Positions 27,466-36,837 of a stretch of DNA of 64,000 nucleotides are shown one piece after another; the first letter of the stretch is position 1, and every line of letters starts with the position of its first letter. The stretch is taken from positions 2,245,864 through 2,309,863 of the forward strand of contig OY282386.1 of NCBI GenBank assembly GCA_958295945.1, in the 5' to 3' direction. The DNA comes from Candidatus Poribacteria bacterium (GTDB lineage Bacteria > Poribacteria > WGA-4E > WGA-3G). A program made the translations under genes and the position numbers. The notes below the pieces were generated by a model, which searched no databases, was not told where the DNA came from, and worked only from the letters and a program-made list of their open reading frames with translations.

Positions 27466-28267
27466 GTTATTTCTCTAATGGCCTGTTCTTGATTAGAAAT
27501 GGTATAATTCATTGGAATTTCCTCATCAAGAAAGTGTACAGTTATTGTATATTATTTCGTACATCTGTACATTTTTTTTAATGGCTGTTAGCCTTGTCTA
27601 CATAAGGGGTAATAAGGGTTTACTGAAAAACAGAAAATTTTTATTTTTGTACACTTTTCATTTTCGGTTTTTTCTTGTTTTTCGTGAATGTTTTCCTGCT
27701 GAATATATTCAGATACTCGTGGTGTCCGGTTGTTGAGTACCCTTGCGATTGAGTAAGATAGAACGATGTAATTGGATGAAAATGGCATAATAACTTGCAT
27801 GAATATCACCTAAGAGATCGTAACAGGATGTCCTGTAATTTTGAAAGAATATTTCACATACGGTTATTTAGCAGAACTCGTGTAATTTGCAATTCTTATC
27901 TAAAATTGTTGTGTGACACCAATTATAACACATAATAATTGCTTGTGTCAAGTAATTATTTACAATTTTGCGAATATTTCTATATTTTGCGGGACTACGA
28001 ACGGTTTATCAGGTTAGTTGCGAATGTGTCATGGTAGTAGGCACGTTCATGAAGATTAAGAAACAAATAGGGTAATTTGAGATCAAAGTCTAGCGAGCGG
28101 ACAAAGCGCGCCTGCAGTGGGTTGTGAGATATTATACCATTTCTATAAATGTATATCCCATTAGCATTTGTTAAGAATGTCTTGAAGGACTGCACAAACT
28201 GGCAGTTTGTGGTACAAAAATGCGGCGTTTTCTATTAGAAATGGTATTATTACCCAATTGGTTGTGA
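27466..28267. repeat. gene-free region with TAGAAATGGTAT repeats and a palindrome
   Basis: TAGAAATGGTAT occurs at 27494-27505 and 28236-28247, and inverted at 28134-28145, so 28131-28250 has inverted ends and may be a small MITE. A palindrome CACAAACT-GGC-AGTTTGTG lies at 28193-28211, followed by GTACAA. The rest is very AT-rich. Short ORFs here show no family resemblance. Confidence 0.5.
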
Positions 28268-29506
28268 TTACAGTTCAGCACGGGTCATGAAGGTGGCATA
28301 GATAGCTGATGTCCGCACCAGATCAGGAATAAAGACACGTTCATTTATTGCATGTCCACCCTCACCCTTCGGTCCATAGCCAATGCCCGGTAGACCTGTA
28401 TTTACAAAATAGTGTAAATCTGTAAATCCAGCAGTGCTCTTAAACCGCGGTTGATGGAAACGAACCGTTCGCACCGCATCAGCAAAACCTTTTGCTAAAG
28501 GTGATTCGGGATCCGTTAGACAGGGTTCAATTCGTAAAATGGCGCGTACATCTGCTTTTAAGTCAGGATAGTAATCACACGCGCCTACAATCGCTTCGCG
28601 TAACTCAAGTTCTGCAAACTCCAATTTTTCATTCGGTGTAACACGTCTATCTATTGAGAAAGTGAGATGTGCTGGCACAGTGTTGACCTTATCGCCTTCG
28701 GTCCCGCGAAATGTGCCACCGATGTTCATAGTTGGAAAACGTTCATTACCATCAGGCAACTTAAATGCGCGATCAGGAGACTTCAAATCTCTTTTTATCC
28801 TCTGCAATGCTGATACAAGTTCCGCCGATTTCTCAAAAGCATTTATCCCTTTGTCCGGTTGAGACCCGTGTGCTGCTTTTCCTTGCACATCAATTTCACA
28901 CCACAAAACACCGTTATGTCCATTACCAATGTTCATTTCCGAACCGCCTTCGCAATTGACAACATAATCGGCATTGACCAATCCCTTCTCAACGATATAA
29001 CCTGCTCCCAACTGTCCCCCAGTTTCTTCATCACACGTGAAGGAGCATTCTATGTTAAACTTCGGTTCACTTCCACTTTCCTGTACTGCTTTAATTGCGA
29101 ATAACAAGGCAGCGATGGAATCTTTCATATCATCGGAACCGCGTCCGTAAAGCCATTCCCCGTCAATTTTCCCACTAAACGGATTATCAAATCTCCATTC
29201 TCCTGCAACAGGCACCACATCAAAGTGTGCGTTGAAATGCACCGTCTTTTCTGCGCCAACATCCCAACGTGCAATTAGGTTTAATCTCGTATGGGTTGAG
29301 ACGTTTGAAATAACCTGTTCTGCCCGTCGCTTGGTAACCTTCACGATTCTTGTCTTCATTCCTAACTCACTGCACTTCTCTTCAAGTAATTCAACAATCT
29401 CGGTATAGTTTTCCCCTGGCGGATTGACGGTGGGAATCTTGACAAGTTCTTGCAGCAACTTACACAACGCTGCTTGATTGTCCTTAATATAGGTCTGTAC
29501 GGACAT
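28268..29506 (-). CDS. M20-family metallopeptidase (ArgE/DapE/CPG2-like)
   Basis: A 412-residue zinc hydrolase with the M20 motifs in order: FNAHFDVVP (metal histidine plus aspartate), YGRGSDDMK (bridging aspartate), TCDEETGG (catalytic and metal glutamates), NCEGG and, near the end, GGHAINERV (metal histidine). Family members remove N-acyl groups or C-terminal residues. ATG 29506 is favoured because AGGAG is 8 bases upstream. It follows the cupin gene at 16 bases. Confidence 0.9.
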   Translation of the reverse strand: MSVQTYIKDNQAALCKLLQELVKIPTVNPPGENYTEIVELLEEKCSELGMKTRIVKVTKRRAEQVISNVSTHTRLNLIARWDVGAEKTVHFNAHFDVVPVAGEWRFDNPFSGKIDGEWLYGRGSDDMKDSIAALLFAIKAVQESGSEPKFNIECSFTCDEETGGQLGAGYIVEKGLVNADYVVNCEGGSEMNIGNGHNGVLWCEIDVQGKAAHGSQPDKGINAFEKSAELVSALQRIKRDLKSPDRAFKLPDGNERFPTMNIGGTFRGTEGDKVNTVPAHLTFSIDRRVTPNEKLEFAELELREAIVGACDYYPDLKADVRAILRIEPCLTDPESPLAKGFADAVRTVRFHQPRFKSTAGFTDLHYFVNTGLPGIGYGPKGEGGHAINERVFIPDLVRTSAIYATFMTRAEL

Positions 29507-29522
29507 TTTCATATCTCCTGTT

Positions 29523-29936
29523 TTATGATACAACCGCTTGGTCACCTGCAGACAAATGCCCAACCGTTTCACCTGTCTCAGTGAAAGTCCGTGTGACTTT
29601 GACTGATGCATACGTCCACAAAATCTTCATAGGTGCATCGCTCTCATTCCAAAACCGATGCGGGATACCAGCAGGAACAAAGGTTGTGTCATAAGTATTC
29701 ATGGTAAAGACTTCTCCATCAACTTCACAAGTTGCTTCACCTTCAAGTATCGTGACAGACTCATCGCAGTTGTGGTAGTGTCGTGCAATTGCTGCGCCGG
29801 GTTCAAACATCGTTATGCCGTTGGTCAGTGATGTAGAATCAAGCCATTTACCTGTTAAAGGCACAGTCTTAACACCAGTCCCACGGTCAATGGGTTTCTG
29901 TTCGTCAAAATCAATCACATGTGCTTTCGTGCTCAT
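29523..29936 (-). CDS. cupin-domain protein
   Basis: A 137-residue single-domain cupin. Motif 1 reads ARHYHNCDESVTILEG (two histidines and a glutamate as metal ligands), and motif 2 reads FVPAGIPHRFWN (third histidine). It is small enough to be a metal-dependent enzyme or sensor for an acid or sugar ligand. It is translated in line with the M20 peptidase gene, which suggests related substrates. Confidence 0.87.
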   Translation of the reverse strand: MSTKAHVIDFDEQKPIDRGTGVKTVPLTGKWLDSTSLTNGITMFEPGAAIARHYHNCDESVTILEGEATCEVDGEVFTMNTYDTTFVPAGIPHRFWNESDAPMKILWTYASVKVTRTFTETGETVGHLSAGDQAVVS

Positions 29937-30020
29937 TTTGGTAGGTCTCTCTGTTTAGATTTATCATATTTTCACACATATTAATGAAAATTTCAAGTAG
30001 TAATGAGGTAAGGGAGGTTT

Positions 30021-30146
30021 ATTTATAGTGGAATGGACAATTAATAGGACACGTCTCAGAGGGCGAGGAAACCTCGCCCCTACGGGACTTGTGGTACTTA
30101 CAAGTGCATTGAAATGTCTTCTTAATTCTAAACTTTACTACAAATA
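30021..30146 (-). repeat. dispersed palindromic repeat, copy 3
   Basis: About 126 bp in the gap between bioF and the cupin gene. Read on the minus strand it matches 59514-59640 for nearly its whole length: TAAAGTTTAGAATTAA, then TACCACAAG, GTAGGGGCGAGGTTTCCT and ATTCCACTATA. The core GGCGAGG..CCTCGCC is palindromic. Confidence 0.75.
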
Positions 30147-30168
30147 ACCCTGAAGGTAAGGTGTGATG

Positions 30169-31347
30169 TTACCTCTGAGAGGCAAGGTGAGTAACACAAG
30201 CAAATCCATCTATTGCTTTTTGGATTTCAGTATCTGTGTGCGTTGCCATTGCGGTTACACGTAGACGACTTGTTCCTGGAGGCACTGCCGGCGGACGAAT
30301 TGCAGGTGCAAACACACCTTCTGCAAATAGTGCCTTAGCAACATCTGTTGTCCGTTGTGGTTCACCTAATACTACCGGTAAAATCTGTGTTTGACTCGGC
30401 AATAAGGTATATCCAATTTTCGTTAGAGTTGTTTTCAATGTTTCCGCATGTTTTAGTAGGCGTTGCTGTAGATCTGGTGAAGAGTTCATGATCTTGAGTG
30501 CTGCGTCGGCTGCAGCTAAGGTTGCGGGTGGCAGTCCTGTGGTGAAAATGAAACCGCGCGCACGGTTGACAAGCAATTCAATCAAAGCACTACTCCCCGC
30601 GACATAACCACCGAGACCGCCTACTGCTTTACTTAGCGTGCCCATCTGGATAATAATATCTGTATCTTGAAGTCCGAAGTGTGCGACAGTACCACCTCCA
30701 TCTTTTCCTAAAACCCCAAAGCCGTGTGCGTCATCTATTAACAGCATTGCATTATAATTTAATGCAACATCATAAATATCTCGTAGCGGAGCAATATCTC
30801 CATCCATACTGAAAACGCCATCTGTTACAATGAGTTTGCGTTTAAATTCAGAGGACTCGGCTAATAATGTCTTTAGGTGTTCAACATCACAATGTTGGTA
30901 GACCTTTTTTGTTGCGCGACTGAGACGGCATCCATCAATGATGCTTGCGTGATTCAGTGCATCGCTTAAGATGAGGGCACTTTCCCGCGCGAGCACAGGA
31001 ATGATGCTTAAATTGGCAGTATAACCGGAACTGAAAACGAGCGCAGCTTCAGCCCCCTTTATTGTCGCAAGGTTAGTCTCCAAAGTTGTATAGAGTTTAC
31101 TGTTGCCAGAAATAAGCCGAGAACCGCTTGCACCTGTGCCGTATACCTGTATTGCTTCAACTGCTGCAGTGATGACATCGGGGTGTGTGCTTAAACCTAA
31201 ATAGTTGTTTGAACCGAGGTTCACAACATCGTGTCCATCAAGGTTGATAGTGGCTGTTGGTGCACTCATCACGGTGCGTAGGTGACGTGCTAATCCTGCT
31301 TTTTCAAGTTCGGAATACTCTGTTTGCAGCCATTCAAATTGCTTCAT
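30169..31347 (-). CDS. bioF: 8-amino-7-oxononanoate synthase (BioF-like)
   Basis: A 392-residue PLP enzyme of the alpha-oxoamine synthase family. It has NLGSNNYLGLSTHP, GTGASGSRLISGNS, DDAHGFGVLG and the PLP-lysine segment GTLSKAVGGLGGY. The end reads AIRPPAVPPGTSRLRVT, which favours BioF over glycine C-acetyltransferase. BioF joins pimeloyl thioester and alanine in biotin synthesis. bioD lies elsewhere in the window. It is 4 bases from the upstream TIM-barrel gene, so they are co-transcribed. Confidence 0.85.
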   Translation of the reverse strand: MKQFEWLQTEYSELEKAGLARHLRTVMSAPTATINLDGHDVVNLGSNNYLGLSTHPDVITAAVEAIQVYGTGASGSRLISGNSKLYTTLETNLATIKGAEAALVFSSGYTANLSIIPVLARESALILSDALNHASIIDGCRLSRATKKVYQHCDVEHLKTLLAESSEFKRKLIVTDGVFSMDGDIAPLRDIYDVALNYNAMLLIDDAHGFGVLGKDGGGTVAHFGLQDTDIIIQMGTLSKAVGGLGGYVAGSSALIELLVNRARGFIFTTGLPPATLAAADAALKIMNSSPDLQQRLLKHAETLKTTLTKIGYTLLPSQTQILPVVLGEPQRTTDVAKALFAEGVFAPAIRPPAVPPGTSRLRVTAMATHTDTEIQKAIDGFACVTHLASQR

Positions 31348-31351
31348 ACTG

Positions 31352-32266
31352 CTACCCGATGAACTGTCTCAAGTAGATATGACTCTGCCTTAATGCGCGT
31401 TGTCGTGATTCTAATGTTTCTTCATAGGCGCGATCCTCTACTTCAACACAGACCGAACCATTATACCTAGTATCGCTCAGGACAGAGAAGAATCTTCCCC
31501 AATCCACATCGCCAAGTCCCGGCAGTTTCGGTGTGTGAAATGCAAGTGGTGTTGCGAGGATACCTACTTCATCAAGTTTATCTCTATCTAACCGCACATC
31601 TTTTGCGTGCACATGAAAGATACGATCAGCAAAGGTGACAAGCGGTTTCAGGTAATCCATCTGAAGCCAGATAAAATGGGACGGGTCAAAATTGAGTCCA
31701 AAGTTTTCAGATGGAATCTCATCAAACATGCGTTCCCAAATCGCTGGACTGTAGGCAAGATTTTGCCCAGCAGGCCATTCATCTTCTGTGAAGAACATCG
31801 GACAATTCTCAATGCCGATACGAATTCCATTGTGCTCAGCAAATTGTATTAACGGTTTCCATACCTGTTTAAATCTTTCCCAATTGCCGTCTATTGTGCG
31901 AGTTTGATCTCTACCGATGAATGTATTTACAATGTCTACTGAGAGTCGTTTTGCTGCCAATATCAGTTTTTTTAGATGTTCGCTATAGATTTCTGCTTCT
32001 GTTTCATCTGGTGTTAGTGGATTCGGATAATAGCCTAATCCGCTAATTGTTATTTCCGCATCCGATAGACATTGTAGAATTAGGTCAACTTCCGAATTGG
32101 AAAGTGCTGCGACATCAATATGAGTAACGCCAGCATAACGTCGTTCCGCTTTTCCTTTCGGCCAACACATCAATTCAACACAATCATAACCTGTATTTGC
32201 GGCGAATTGTACGACTTGTGCTAATGTTTGGTCAGGTAAAATTGCGCTTGCAAATCCGAGTTTCAT
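31352..32266 (-). CDS. sugar phosphate isomerase/epimerase-like TIM-barrel protein
   Basis: A 304-residue xylose-isomerase-like/AP-endonuclease-2 fold protein. The strands and metal ligands show in [25 protein letters not shown] (glutamate), [10 protein letters not shown] (aspartate and histidine), HVHAKDVR and [14 protein letters not shown]. It is likely a metal-dependent isomerase or dehydratase acting on a sugar or inositol derivative. It precedes bioF by 4 bases. Confidence 0.85.
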   Translation of the reverse strand: MKLGFASAILPDQTLAQVVQFAANTGYDCVELMCWPKGKAERRYAGVTHIDVAALSNSEVDLILQCLSDAEITISGLGYYPNPLTPDETEAEIYSEHLKKLILAAKRLSVDIVNTFIGRDQTRTIDGNWERFKQVWKPLIQFAEHNGIRIGIENCPMFFTEDEWPAGQNLAYSPAIWERMFDEIPSENFGLNFDPSHFIWLQMDYLKPLVTFADRIFHVHAKDVRLDRDKLDEVGILATPLAFHTPKLPGLGDVDWGRFFSVLSDTRYNGSVCVEVEDRAYEETLESRQRALRQSHIYLRQFIG

Positions 32267-32292
32267 ATACTACCTCCATGTCGTTTTTAGAT

Positions 32293-32321
32293 ATTATACT
32301 ATGCAATATGGTATTTTTGAA
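32293..32321 (-). promoter_or_regulatory. possible sigma70 promoter upstream of the TIM-barrel gene
   Basis: Minus strand: TTCAAA (32316-32321), a 17-base spacer and TATAAT (32293-32298). The -10 is perfect and the -35 matches at four of six positions. Confidence 0.5.
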
Positions 32322-32541
32322 GGTCTTTGTGTAAACAGGACTTATATGAACCAATATTCTCTAATATACAAGATTCAAAGGTGTTTGGTGCCTGCACAAA
32401 TAGGGTCCAATCTAATTCAGACATTTTTACAGAGAAAAAGGATAACTGATTGCTGAAAACTGAAAACTGAATCCCTCTTTTCCTTGACAAGCTACACAGT
32501 AGCATATAAAATTGAAACAAAAGAAATCATAGGAATTGAAA

Positions 32542-33384
32542 ATGACATATACGACAACAACTGATACGGCAAATAACGATGATGCCTCTTTAGATGGGAT
32601 GGTCCTAATTCCAGCAGGTGAATTCCAAATGGGGAGTCCCGGTGCAGATCCAAATGACAATAGACACCCGTTACACACTGTTTATACGGATGCGTTTTAT
32701 ATGGATGTGCACGTAGTGACAAATGCAGCATATAAAACGTTCGTAGATGCAAATCCACACTGGCGAAAGGATCGCATCTACCAAGGATACGCAGAAGGAT
32801 ACTTGGTACTCTGGCGTGATAACAACTACCCAGAAGGACATGCAGATCATCCGGTTACTTTTGTGAGTTGGCATGCAGCGATGGCATACTCAAAATGGAT
32901 GGGAAAACGTCTGCCTACTGAGTCTGAATGGGAGAAGGCTGCTCGGGGTGGCTTGGAAGGCAAACAGTTTCCGTGGGGCAACACATTGCCTGATGGCACA
33001 CAGTGTAATTTCGCTGATAAGAATACAGATTATGAGTGGTCAAATATGGATGCAGATGATGGATACAAGTTGTCTGCCCCGGTAGGAAGTTATCCTGCTA
33101 ACGGATACGGTTTATACGATATGGCTGGAAATGTGTGGGAGTGGTGTTTGGATGCATATCATTATCCGCTCACGAATTCACCGAGAAGTAATCCGATTGG
33201 CGGTGCAGAGAGAATAGCCGATGTCGTAGAAAATCATAGAGAAACAAGAACGGAACGTGTTCTACGTGGGGGTGCATGGAACGATGATGAAAGATTTTTG
33301 CGAATTATATTTCGCGATAACTATCCTCCCTGGAACACAGAGTTTTGCCTCGGTTTTCGTTGTGTGAAAGATGTTCCTGCTTGA
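32542..33384 (+). CDS. formylglycine-generating-enzyme-like (SUMF1/FGE) domain protein
   Basis: A 280-residue FGE-sulfatase fold protein: DGMVLIPAGEFQMGS, HPVTFVSWHAAMAYSKWMGK, RLPTESEWEKAARGG, GLYDMAGNVWEWC and RVLRGGAWNDDE. True FGE enzymes carry two copper-binding cysteines just before the last motif; here that part reads RFLRIIFRDNYPP and lacks them, so it is probably another FGE-fold enzyme or a binding protein. ATG 32542 follows AGGA by 7 bases. No sulfatase gene is nearby. Confidence 0.85.
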   Translation: MTYTTTTDTANNDDASLDGMVLIPAGEFQMGSPGADPNDNRHPLHTVYTDAFYMDVHVVTNAAYKTFVDANPHWRKDRIYQGYAEGYLVLWRDNNYPEGHADHPVTFVSWHAAMAYSKWMGKRLPTESEWEKAARGGLEGKQFPWGNTLPDGTQCNFADKNTDYEWSNMDADDGYKLSAPVGSYPANGYGLYDMAGNVWEWCLDAYHYPLTNSPRSNPIGGAERIADVVENHRETRTERVLRGGAWNDDERFLRIIFRDNYPPWNTEFCLGFRCVKDVPA

Positions 33385-33479
33385 TCCTGTATATCTTTAT
33401 TCCTTCAAAAACAATGAATTTTGTTTCAAAATATTAAAAATATGCTACAATTCACGTAAAATGTGTTACTGGAGGAAAT

Positions 33480-34295
33480 ATGACTCCTAAACAACGATAC
33501 CTCTTTGATTTAACAGGATATATCCATCTAAAAAATGTTCTCAGTGAAGAGGAGTTGGAAAACGCACAGGATGCTGTTGAACGTTGCGTCCAAACACCTC
33601 CAGACCAACTCCCACCCGGTATAAGTTATGGTGGTGGTGGGTTTTCCAACGGTTTTTCGTTTGACAAATCGCTTGAGGCACTCACACTTCACCCAAAAAC
33701 GTGGGGAATTGTCCAAGAATTGACCAGCAATAGACCGCGTTTTAATCGGGGTTCTCTGGTTGCGAAAGGTCCTGAACACGATCAGGTTCTTGGGAAGTTG
33801 CACTGTGCTCGCGAAGATTGCGGATGGCAGACACGTAGATATGTCGCTAAAAATGGACATATTCACAATAACGATTTTGCCATCTTTTTCTATTTCACTG
33901 ATGTTTATCCGGGTGATGGCGGGTTAGTCGTCTTGCCGGGTTCTCATAAAGCGAATTTTGAAAGACCAGAAGGTATCTTCTTCCCCGTCCCAGAGAATCC
34001 ATCAGATGAACTCCATCCAGCACTCGTTAATGTTACCGCACGCGCAGGCGATGCAATCGTCATGTCCGAATTGCTAACCCATGGGGTTCTGATATGGAAA
34101 CCGAAGGAACGGTATCGTAGATTTCTCATTTTGCGTTACAAGACACAGTTTTTCCAAGATAATAGGGGACACAGAGACCCATTTCCACCTGAGGTGATGG
34201 AGCGGCTTTCACCTGAAACACGCGAACTTGCACAACACGGACACTGGACACATACTAAGGATATAGTTAAACAGGAACATGTCCAGTTAACCTAA
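33480..34295 (+). CDS. PhyH-like protein with HxA in place of the HxD iron motif
   Basis: A 271-residue PhyH fold protein. The proximal motif reads LHCARED (H108, A110), so the usual aspartate is alanine. The distal histidine H201 (LLTHGVL), PGSHKANF and the ERYRRF arginines are present. ACTGGAGGAAAT stands before the ATG. It is a tandem paralogue of the next gene. Fe/2-oxoglutarate halogenases have this same substitution, though the function here is unknown. Confidence 0.82.
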   Translation: MTPKQRYLFDLTGYIHLKNVLSEEELENAQDAVERCVQTPPDQLPPGISYGGGGFSNGFSFDKSLEALTLHPKTWGIVQELTSNRPRFNRGSLVAKGPEHDQVLGKLHCAREDCGWQTRRYVAKNGHIHNNDFAIFFYFTDVYPGDGGLVVLPGSHKANFERPEGIFFPVPENPSDELHPALVNVTARAGDAIVMSELLTHGVLIWKPKERYRRFLILRYKTQFFQDNRGHRDPFPPEVMERLSPETRELAQHGHWTHTKDIVKQEHVQLT

Positions 34296-34305
34296 TATAA
34301 TATAA

Positions 34306-34325
34306 CACAAACTGGAAAGTTTGTG
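34306..34325. repeat. short palindromic repeat between the two PhyH genes
   Basis: CACAAACT-GGAA-AGTTTGTG, followed by CTACAA. The same unit with a three-base loop is at 28193-28211, and a half unit is at 25900. It could act as a terminator or RNA-processing stem, though no T-run follows. Confidence 0.55.
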
Positions 34326-34342
34326 CTACAAGGGAACGAAGA

Positions 34343-35188
34343 ATGACACCAGAACAACGTTATCTATTTGATGTTACAGGCTACTTACACATTAAATCTG
34401 CTGTTACAGGAGATGCTCTGAAAACAGCACAAGAGGCAGTTGATAGATATATCCACATGCCACTTGATGAACGTCCTGAAGGTTTTACAACGCGTCCTCG
34501 CGATTTAGAACCCGGCAAGGGTGGTAGATATGAACACGGATTCGCTTTTGACCGTTCACTTGAAGCGATGACGGTCCATCCTGCTATTTGGCCTCTCGTC
34601 AAAGAGTTCACCTTTGATATGCCGAGATTTGTATCAGGTACACTCACGCTTGAACAGCACAATCCCGATAGGCAGCCGATGGGAACAAATCCTGCGGGTC
34701 TACATTGTGCTCGTGAGGGACGGCACTGGCTCACACGATATGAAGTCAAGAATAGCCAAATCTACTGTAACGACTTTGTTGCTTTTTTCTACTTGACTGA
34801 TGTACAACCCGGTGATGGCGGACTCATTGTCATTCCCGGTTCACATAAAAGCCAATTTGAACGTCCTGAAGACCTATTGACACCCGGTCCAGACGGTATT
34901 GATCCAGAACCAGACGATGTATTCACCAATATCACACCTAAAGCAGGAGATTTTGTCGTGATTTCTGAACTTCTGACCCATGGTGTGCTACAGTGGAGAC
35001 CAAAGGATCGAGATAGGCGTTTCCTTATCCTTCGGTACCGTCCACAATTTGAAGGTAGATCAGGAATGCCAGAACCCATCTTTGAACGTTTGTCACCTGA
35101 GGTGCAGGAATTAACAAAAACCGCATCTTATGGACAGATAAAGGATGTTGTTAAACAGGATGTAGTTCAATTAAGTGATTGTAGTTAA
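34343..35188 (+). CDS. PhyH-like protein with HxA in place of the HxD iron motif
   Basis: A 281-residue paralogue of the preceding gene. The proximal motif is LHCAREG (H121, A123), the distal histidine is H213 (LLTHGVLQW), and the segment after the proximal motif (YCNDFVAFFYLTDVQPGDGG) is nearly the same in both. Both lack the canonical carboxylate ligand, so the change is conserved and not a random mutation. It is followed by a Gfo/Idh gene at 51 bases. Confidence 0.82.
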   Translation: MTPEQRYLFDVTGYLHIKSAVTGDALKTAQEAVDRYIHMPLDERPEGFTTRPRDLEPGKGGRYEHGFAFDRSLEAMTVHPAIWPLVKEFTFDMPRFVSGTLTLEQHNPDRQPMGTNPAGLHCAREGRHWLTRYEVKNSQIYCNDFVAFFYLTDVQPGDGGLIVIPGSHKSQFERPEDLLTPGPDGIDPEPDDVFTNITPKAGDFVVISELLTHGVLQWRPKDRDRRFLILRYRPQFEGRSGMPEPIFERLSPEVQELTKTASYGQIKDVVKQDVVQLSDCS

Positions 35189-35239
35189 TTTCAGATAAAT
35201 TTACAAAATCTTACAAACGACTGGAATACGAGGAATCTT

Positions 35240-36283
35240 ATGGCAACCACACAATACCGCGTCTGTATTGTCGGCTGTGGAAGGATGGGTGGCACGATAG
35301 ATGAAGAAGTTCAAGGATCACCTCACGGTGCGCTACCTTACTCACATGCAGCCGGTTATACTGCGTATGAACGAACAACAATTGTCGCAGGGGCAGATGT
35401 AGTTGAAGAGAAAGCAAAATATGTTTGCGACAAGTGGGACATCCCAAAATACTACCTTGACTATCAAGAGATGATAACACAGGAAAAACCGGATATCATC
35501 AGTATTGCCACGCGTCCGGGGAACCATGCAGAAATCACAGAATTTGCTGCAGAAAATGGTGTGAAAGGCATCTATTGCGACAAACCACTTTGTGCCTCTA
35601 TGGAAGAGGCGGACGCTATGCTTGATGTGTGCGAAAAATACAACATCAAATTCAATCTCGGGACACAACGTCGCTTTACACCCGGATACATAAAAATGCG
35701 TGAAATCCTTGAAAGTGGTGAAATAGGAGACCGACGTTCTATCATCTCCTATACGGGAGGATCTGCTTTATGGGGATACACACATGCTGCTGATTTAATC
35801 CTCTTTTTGGCAAGTGATTCAGAGATAGAATACGTCCAAGGAAATGTCGCTGTTGATGATGCCGACTTTGATGATAATCAAACCGAATCGGATCCAGGTA
35901 TCGTGATGGGTTACATCCGTTTTAAGAACGGAATTCACGGCATCAGTATTCTCGGAACCGCTTATGAATTTGAGGTGAATTGTAGTGAAGGCACAGTCCG
36001 TTCTCTCAACAATGGACTCGGTTTTCAACTCCGCAAACGTCAGGGGCAATTTAATGAAATCTTAGATACACAATTCCCTGTCTTTGAACGGAAAAGCGGT
36101 ACCGTGGGCTGTATTGAGGACATAGTTGAAGCAATTGACACCGATACGGAAACACAAGGCAACATTCAACTTGCACATCGGAGCACCGAAATGGTTTTTG
36201 CAATTGTGGACTCGCAACGCCAGAAAGGCATGCGTGTGCCGATACCGATGGAGAATCGAGGTCTCTACCTCGGAAGGTGGTAA
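35240..36283 (+). CDS. Gfo/Idh/MocA-family oxidoreductase
   Basis: A 347-residue protein with the dinucleotide loop VGCGRMGG at residues 10-17 and the catalytic-region YCDKPLCAS (DKP instead of EKP). The C-terminal half is typical of the family (GDRRSIISYTGGSALWGYTHAADLILFL). ACGAGGAATCTT precedes the ATG. With the two PhyH genes it forms a plus-strand set. The substrate is unknown. Confidence 0.88.
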   Translation: MATTQYRVCIVGCGRMGGTIDEEVQGSPHGALPYSHAAGYTAYERTTIVAGADVVEEKAKYVCDKWDIPKYYLDYQEMITQEKPDIISIATRPGNHAEITEFAAENGVKGIYCDKPLCASMEEADAMLDVCEKYNIKFNLGTQRRFTPGYIKMREILESGEIGDRRSIISYTGGSALWGYTHAADLILFLASDSEIEYVQGNVAVDDADFDDNQTESDPGIVMGYIRFKNGIHGISILGTAYEFEVNCSEGTVRSLNNGLGFQLRKRQGQFNEILDTQFPVFERKSGTVGCIEDIVEAIDTDTETQGNIQLAHRSTEMVFAIVDSQRQKGMRVPIPMENRGLYLGRW

Positions 36284-36375
36284 ACTATTGGATCTCTCTT
36301 GTCCAGACGATTGACATTTCTTCTTGTAGAGATGCTCTGAGAAAGTGTAAGGAACCATACTTAGAAGGTGCAGCA

Positions 36376-36618
36376 ATGAACAACTACAGAGATATTATTA
36401 CTATTGAACATGGCAAACGCAGCGGACAACCGTGTATTCGTGGAATGCGGATCACTGTTTACGATGTCTTTGAGTATCTGGCATCAGGGATGACAGTATC
36501 TGAAGTTCTTAATGATTTCCCCGAATTAACCGAGACCGACATTCGCGCCTGTTTTGCGTATGCCGCGGACAAGGAAAAATCCCAAATGGTCGTTTACAAG
36601 AATGAAACTTCTATTTGA
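36376..36618 (+). CDS. DUF433-family antitoxin
   Basis: An 80-residue protein with the DUF433 profile: MNNYRDIITIEHGKRSGQPC, IRGMRITVYDVFEYLASGMT and EVLNDFPELTETDIRACFAY. DUF433 proteins are small DNA-binding-like antitoxins usually encoded directly before a DUF5615 PIN-like toxin. Here the toxin start codon at 36602 lies within the antitoxin 3-prime end (17-base overlap), as expected, but the toxin gene is interrupted 63 bases later. Confidence 0.85.
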   Translation: MNNYRDIITIEHGKRSGQPCIRGMRITVYDVFEYLASGMTVSEVLNDFPELTETDIRACFAYAADKEKSQMVVYKNETSI

Positions 36619-36664
36619 TCAGAACATATCTGATCAGCTCGTGACGCGGTTGTCAGAGTTATTT
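36602..36664 (+). pseudogene. 5-prime fragment of a DUF5615 PIN-like toxin gene
   Basis: MKLLFDQNISDQLVTRLSEL plus one more residue matches the first 21 residues of DUF5615 proteins, including the first acidic residue of the PIN-like site (D6). After codon 21 the similarity stops. The missing rest of the gene is found 3.3 kb downstream at 39931-40221. The frame stays open to 36811 with unrelated residues. Confidence 0.8.
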
Positions 36665-36837
36665 CTTGCCTATTGTTTTCAAGTCCGGGTCTGTTTGAAA
36701 CGTGTTGCGCGCAAACATGGTCCAACAATTTATGAACTAAAACAAAGTTTATTGGATGATTATATGCGATTTCAACTCTCTAATCCTTCAATAATTTTTA
36801 AAAATGCGTAAGTTCTGAGAATAAAGATGTTTGGAGC

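Noticed and set aside
27512-27736. 74-codon plus-strand ORF with hydrophobic stretches
   Set aside because: The composition is explained by T-rich DNA and it has no start signal.
27995-28195. 66-codon minus-strand ORF upstream of the M20 gene
   Set aside because: No recognisable family, no good ribosome site, and it overlaps the TAGAAATGGTAT repeat and palindrome.
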